Origin: Marasmius tenuissimus
Lineage: Eukaryota; Basidiomycota; Agaricomycetes; Agaricales; Marasmiaceae
Assembly: GCA_029532415.1 (NCBI GenBank)
Contig: JAQOTA010000033.1
Span: 496,001-560,000 of the forward strand
DNA length: 64,000 nucleotides
Direction: 5' to 3'
Shown here: in pieces, positions 58,677 to 64,000 of the stretch
How the letters are laid out: each line of letters starts with the position of its first letter
Numbering within the stretch: position 1 is the stretch's first letter
Made by a program: the position numbers and the translations under genes
Notes under the pieces: model-generated
Seen by the model: the letters and a program-made list of their open reading frames with translations, nothing else
Databases searched by the model: none
Told to the model about the DNA's origin: nothing

Positions 58677-60874
58677 TCAAGATGCCCCAGGGGAGCTACC
58701 AAAACGTACGTTTAGCCCCTTTTCCTTGTCGCCAGTTCCGTCGTCTTCCTTTGAATCTTCAGCTACGCCCAATGATTCGGATTGTGCCTCAACATCCCGC
58801 GCTTGAGATTGAGATTGAGCAGAAATAATCCTTGTTCCAGCGTTCGAGTTGAATTGTAACGTAGTTAATTCACCCAGCTCCTGGGTGCCGTGACTCTGCG
58901 GAGTATCAAGAACTCGACAACGAACAATCATCAGTGCGGGGGCGATCTCCTATGAGTGCCACTTACACGGGGCACCAACTAGAATTTCACAGTCGTGAAA
59001 CTGGATTCGGGAACTGTAGAGGTTAACCAGCCTGATAAATCACCTCGTTCCCTTTGTGTAAAGGTACACCCCAGCGAAGGAAAAGGCTGAGGTTTCGTAA
59101 TTGCTAACTTGATGAATTCACGAAGGCATATCTCAAAGTAATAATAAGTTCGATTCCCGTATGATAAAATTATTGTGGAAACACAATGCCCGTTTACGAG
59201 GCGGCGTTCCGGCCCTTAGCGCTGGTCAGGTACCGGTAATGCAAGCCTTTTAAAGTACCGTTTTACGCTGCTAGGGGCCGGGACACTGCCTTAGAAACGG
59301 GCATTGTGTTTCCACAACAAAATTATCGGTCGGGAATCAAGAATTTTACCGCTAGATAGTCGGTAAGATACACCTTTGTGAATTCATCAAGTTGACAACC
59401 ACGAAACCTCAGCCTTTTCCTTCGTTGAGGTGTAGATTTACTGGATGGGAAAGACATGATTTATCTGGTCGGTTAACATTCATAGTTCCCGAATCCAATT
59501 TCACGGCCATGAAATTCTGCTCGGCGCCCCGTGTTAGCGCATTGACCCAAGTAAATATTCCGTTGAATGATGTTTACCGCAATCAAAGCCACCGTTGGGG
59601 CGAGCTGGATCGGAACGCCTATCCCGCTAGCGCTCTGGTACAAACCGATATTCACAAAGCTGATTATGGGGTAAAGAGTACCAGACTCGAGGCTTCGAAA
59701 TGTTTAGTCACAAGAAAATGAAACCGAATCGAATTGAACCCGGAAACTCACATGATAGCCACAATCCTTCGGTAAAATCTACGAGTACTACTTCCAGATG
59801 TCCCCCTTGCCTCCCTGGATAACCACCATCTCCTTGATGCTTGAGGGACTACGCTGAGACAGTGCCCCTCGTACATTGTATTGCTTACCGGTAAGCATTG
59901 CGATCAGGAAGTTGATCCCCGCATAAGCGCCATTATAGACCTTCGTTAGATCATCTCCACGGATTAGGAGCTTCCAATTACTAGGCTTGCTTGTATGGCT
60001 TAGTCCGATAGTTGAGAAAATAAGCGCAATACAGCCTATTACTGAGGAGTTATTCAGCTATGGCCGACTTACGAAGGGCAGGAAAGACTTACCGTTGATC
60101 AACAAAGTGAACACAAATAGAATCCTGACGCGTCTATTGAAACTCCAGACTACGTAGCATCTGTGCACCTTTGAGAAGACATGCACCATCAGTTAAGATC
60201 CGAAGCCAGCTAGAAAATGACCGTCACCAGCATTATATCGGCAAGGCAGCTGGGAGGACGAGCTTCGGATGAGACCTTTCCCCAAGTAGGTACAAGAGAT
60301 GCCAAACGAGTTGTACTCACTTGCAAATGACACTCAAGATGTCGAATATTGCCCTTTGGCCGAATTAGCTCCAACTAAACGCGAGGTGACACAAGATAAA
60401 CATACTGATCTATATTGTGAATCCGGTCGACACCAGTCATCGAATTTAGGAAACGAGTATCGTCCCCCGTTGGCAGAGCCGTGTATATAAATCCCATCTG
60501 GCGGACTGTATCGTGCGTAAAGAAGATCAAGCTAACTGTCGCAGTCACGAACAGCGACACAGTTGACCAGAGGTACAAGCGGTGCGGTGTCGTTCTCCGC
60601 GTGGAATTGTCCCGAGATTTTGTTAGGATATCTATGCACAATATAAAAAGGAGAACGTAAAACCCTTGCGTCGACAGTCAGCCTTTGGTTCTCGTTGCGA
60701 ACACTATAGTGGTTCACCGTAAGCGAGAAACATGACCTAGAACGAAAACTCGCTGCTCAGTACCAGTTTCTACCAGAGCGCGAGAGATAGGACCCACCGA
60801 AAATGTTGCGATAGGATATATATCACAACATAAGACGATGAGAAGAACCTGGAATACTCGAAAAGAGAGCCCAT
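58677..60874 (-). pseudogene. multi-pass membrane protein, copy 6 (one 2-bp frameshift)
   Basis: All ten exons are present: 60874-60798, 60736-60718, 60664-60406, 60353-60321, 60249-60228, 60168-60093, 60041-59889, 59839-59752, 59692-59578 and 58949-58677. Words: MGSLFEYSRFFSSSYVVIY, GFYVLLFILCIDILTKS, LADIMLVHRCYVVWS, YNGAYAGINFLIAML, APALMIVRCRVLDTPQS and SQARDVEAQSES. Exon 1 is 77 bp instead of 75 because an extra AT/TA follows VVIY, which shifts the frame before the splice. Everything else is open. Intron 9 is 628 bp because it holds a fold-back element. A sequencing error or alternative start could rescue it; as read it is a very young pseudogene. Confidence 0.75.
58966..59533. mobile_element. 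fold-back MITE-like element D in intron 9 of copy 6 (TTA duplication)
   Basis: 568 bp, almost entirely two inverted arms of about 270 bp. It begins CACGGGGCACCAACTAG and ends with the matching reversed sequence ...GCGCCCCGTG, flanked by TTA at 58963-58965 and 59534-59536. The arms meet near 59.24 kb around GGTACCGGTAATGCAAGCC. A TTA duplication suggests PIF/Harbinger-type mobilisation. The surrounding splice sites are untouched, so the intron could still be removed, but its transcript would fold into a long hairpin. Confidence 0.87.
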
Positions 60875-63407
60875 GATTCTACTCGGTGAGACTGGTAGAA
60901 ACCAGATGGAACGTGGAGGTGCTTCCCCATGAACATCCTGCTTTATAGTCGCCAGTGTGACTAAATTCCTGTGATGCGCGACTGCTGGTACTTGCAAAGA
61001 TCGTAGTTCGCAATGAAGCCAGCATTTTCTGAGTCACTCACAGCTCCGCGCATCGACTAAGAGTCACAATACTAGGCCAAAGATGTTCAATTTCATTTCC
61101 AGTAATTGGCCTAAACCGAATGCGGAAGACCCAACAGACGAGGACGTGAGTTAGGAAGCGCGGGGGAAAGGGTGCAACTCTATCGCCAGTGAGGGAGTTT
61201 GGGTGACCACCGGAGGCCTGACAATCAGCAAAAGAGTCGGGACCTGCTCCCGTCCTCTGATACACGAGTGAAATGAAAAGCATGAATGGAATTCCTGTTC
61301 TTTGATGGAGGGAGTAAAATTTAATTTTTGGTGGAGGTCTGATTGATCTGGCTAGCGGATACGAAGTTTAGGGCAATCTAATGAATGCCAGAGCACCGCG
61401 AGGACTCACTGTGAATAGTATTACCCTTTACCAGAATGCCCCACCCATACTAGATGTCGCGCCCCACCAAGTCGCCCCTCAATGTGGGAGCTACGGGCGT
61501 CTAATCATTCACTATGCCCTTGAGTGACCAATTTGCAATCATAGAGAAGCACCGATCCCGATGAGCATGATACAACCCCTAGAAATTTTCCAAAGAGAAG
61601 AGCGCTCGTTGTTTTTGGAACATTGGGAATATTTGCTGCAGAAAAAGAGCCGTACTGCCTCGCTATCCAAGAGGAACACATCTTCGTCTCGTAAGGAATT
61701 CCGAGGAAGAAAATGGGCATCTGGAATCAAGGTGAGAGATTAGCAATCGTATATTACACCATCCGAGGTATCCATCGCCGGAAGAGGGAGCAACAAACCA
61801 TCTATTAACTAGGTACGATGCCGTTCTACGAGCGCTTAATCTACACCCCTTTCCTGACGAGGACCATGCAGAGGAGATGTCAATAATACGGGTGCACATC
61901 GGTCAGCGACCCCAGAACCATCTTTAAGAAGGAAGAGCGCCCGGAATTCGCCACTGTATCATATGTCGGGTTCTTGGTGTGGATTGTTGAGCTTGTGGAT
62001 AGCCACCATTGTCGGTGAACAGGCTGAATGAAGGGAACGCAATGCAAAAAGCGACCCGGAGCCGAATAGATGAGTGATTTGGCTCCATTACTCGATATGA
62101 AAGACTCACCCTGACGAATGGGCCCACGTTCTATGACAGTTCCGCTTCACTAAGTCCTCGTGAGTCCCGAGTCATGACAGGGCATGATCCACCGTGGTGG
62201 ATTGAGTGCTTCCGACCGACATGATTGCAGGTCTCTGGCAGAGGTGCCTACGACGTCAAACATTCCAAGAGCCCAGTTTTCGGGGCCTGAGACGTAGCTA
62301 TCGAGGGCTCATAGCACTGTAGGCACAATGAATTTTGTCAGATAGAAGAACGACGAACAGCGGCGGCTAAGTTGACAAACCAGAGAGGAAACGAGGTAAT
62401 ATTTGCAGGGAGAAAGCGCGATGACATCGCAAGTGCATCGATAAGCAGCCCAGCACTACTTCGAAGGTCGAGAGCATATAACGGTTCAGGACAACCGCTG
62501 GTGTCTGGCTCTCGGTAGCACATCCAAATCGCAAGTCCAGGCGAGTTGCTCGCAACGGTTCTCGTCCGTGAACAAGGGTAGATATGAGAATTGCCTCGGT
62601 AGTGTCATTATCCGGGTTCACGATGCTGGAGCATCATAGAAGTCTCACCCGGACGGGTAAAACACATTAAGCAGCTCAGACCTCCCTAATCCACGACGTA
62701 GTATCCTCATCATCCCGAACGAGTAGGGGAACATGTCGTCGAGAACCTCTGAGCGGAAGTAATCAGTCACTGAGAGTCAGTAATACAGGCGAGTTAGACC
62801 TAACAAAGCCAACGGCTTCCATGTGTCATCACAAAACAATTTCAGACACTCGGCACAGTTCAACACGACGAAACGACAGAAAAATGATCGGAATCCGACT
62901 GAATCTGTCACAAAGTGGTTCCTCTCAATGCCGCCACCGTCCACATTACCGAGATACACAATCGACGGATTGGGCGGGTGAGGGAGTGGACAAAGGACAG
63001 CGGCACTAGAGATGTTTCACCGAGTAGTAAATTGCTCGTTTTCGGTAGGCCCAAGAGATGGCCTCACAGGAGTGTTCAGGAACCATAGACGGCGTTTCTA
63101 GGAAGACGGAAGGAAGAGGCGCGGTCATCATGGCCTAGAATTCGAGCATAAAGTAGCAAGCACCACGTCCCTGGAGACAAGCGGATTGGAAAGTAGCATC
63201 TGTCTCCCCAACGCTCAAGACTGACAATGACTGATAACGGGCACAAGGTGGCAGTTGGGGATGTCGCTTGTAGACGGGCACCATGATGAAGTGACATCCC
63301 ATTGGCGTACACGAGCTCCCAAAGCACCGATTACAGTGGTGGATGCACCCAAAGTCTGGGGATGGCCTTTGACAAGCATTTCGGGTCGAATGGTATTGGA
63401 CATGAAT
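60875..63407. other. 2.5 kb without an assignable gene
   Basis: Short frames on both strands only. Minus-strand 62338-62621 has a hydrophobic pattern (PANITSFPLWFVNLAAAVRR) that could be an exon of a membrane protein, but neighbours cannot be joined. No RNA gene or repeat seen. Confidence 0.35.
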
Positions 63408-63490
63408 AGAGGATATGTAGATTATGTTGATTGGCGCTGGCTACGTACCATGATAATAATAATAAAAAATAAGAAGAGGATATGTAGATT
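63408..63490 (+). repeat. 16-bp target duplication around a 51-bp A-rich insertion
   Basis: AGAGGATATGTAGATT occurs at 63408-63423 and 63475-63490. The 51 bp between ends in an A-rich tail (ATAATAATAATAAAAAATAAGA). Direct repeats of this length around an A-tailed stub are the signature of target-primed retroposition, so this may be a severely 5'-truncated LINE or SINE insertion. Confidence 0.7.
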
Positions 63491-64000
63491 TCATGGCCAA
63501 CGTGCCGAATCACAATGAGCCTCGGCTCTGGCAACGCCGGTTTAGGAGGGATCATAAGTCCTGTCCTCGAACATTATTGAAGAAATGTCTTCCGAACGCC
63601 AGTATCCATGACATCGGAGAGTAAAATTAAGATGGCGGGACGGGGGTAAGTAGAGAAATTGGCTAAGTCGGTATCTCGTCTGGAGGGTACGAGAGAGAAG
63701 CACCCTAAGATTAGGGGACCTTTGTCGGGATGGGCCAAAGTTCTTTCATGGAGTGGATCATACGAGATCGGGCCTATGTCCGGGCCTGAGTGAGTCCAGC
63801 AACCTTGAATCGCGGTCCACAAAACTCACCTGGGCAAAAATGCCACCATTCTACGTCTCATGGACAACTTCGCATGCAACTCGACTATGAGCACTATAGT
63901 CTTGTGCTCCATGTATCAGAAGAGAGGAGCGGGGCGGTTGTTCACACCAAGTGCTAGATGTTGCTTTCGTGTGGTTATACAGTCGAGGCTACCGAGACTT
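63491..64000. other. right edge of window, no gene recognised
   Basis: Short frames without motifs; a minus-strand frame at 63574-63822 is unremarkable. Confidence 0.35.

Noticed and set aside
1..64000. CRISPR arrays, bacterial operons or prokaryotic defence systems
   Set aside because: No regularly spaced repeats and no Shine-Dalgarno-type gene packing; spliced genes and fungal retroelements show the sequence is eukaryotic.

Overview
The window looks like a chromosomal segment of a filamentous basidiomycete, most likely an Agaricomycete. Genes are split by many introns of about 50-70 bp, there is a class I hydrophobin and a degenerate F-box gene of the mushroom type, and mobile elements fill much of the sequence: a Ngaro-like tyrosine-recombinase (YR) retrotransposon, two Ty1/copia elements and pogo/Tigger DDE transposons. 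It is a repeat-rich accessory region with few ordinary host genes.

Layout. 1-6 kb: no intact gene, but nested short inverted-repeat elements in a local repeat, and a relic first exon of a membrane-protein gene. 6.09-7.70 kb: intact 10-exon gene for a multi-pass membrane protein (copy 2). 7.7-14.3 kb: one hypothetical reading frame, two clusters of a degenerate palindrome, and unresolved possible minus-strand exons. 14.3-20.2 kb: YR retrotransposon with split direct repeats A1-ORFs-B1A2-B2, broken by a solo LTR. 20.9-23.4 kb: minus-strand F-box pseudogene whose sixth and seventh codons are separated by a 776-bp terminal-inverted-repeat element. 23.98-25.60 and 27.49-29.10 kb: membrane-protein copies 3 and 4, both intact. 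29.1-32.4 kb: nothing assignable. 32.4-42.7 kb: copia element 1 (minus strand), with a pogo/Tigger element in its 5' LTR, a solo LTR in its coding region and a further insert in its integrase. 43.0-44.0 kb: a short TA-flanked element and the 3' relic of membrane-protein copy 5. 44.0-46.6 kb: unnamed minus-strand multi-exon candidate. 48.78-49.24 kb: hydrophobin. 50.2-58.5 kb: copia element 2 (plus strand), with an intact Tigger-like transposon in its 3' LTR. 58.7-60.9 kb: membrane-protein copy 6, complete except for a 2-bp insertion in exon 1 and a fold-back element in intron 9. 60.9-64 kb: nothing assignable apart from a small duplication-flanked A-rich insertion.

Two themes stand out. The first is a local expansion of one unnamed multi-pass membrane-protein family: three intact copies, one nearly intact and two relics. 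All have the same 10-exon plan, and short TIR elements lie around or inside them. The second is layered transposition that can be ordered from the sequence, with target-site duplications and empty paralogous sites present in the window. Most in-frame stops in the retroelements fit CGA->TGA or CAR->TAR changes, as expected from cytosine deamination.

Nothing here can be called a new defence or catalytic system from sequence alone. The strongest candidates for follow-up are the membrane-protein family, the unnamed short TIR families and the intact Tigger-like transposase. All assignments come from reading motifs, splice signals and repeats by eye; no database search was possible.
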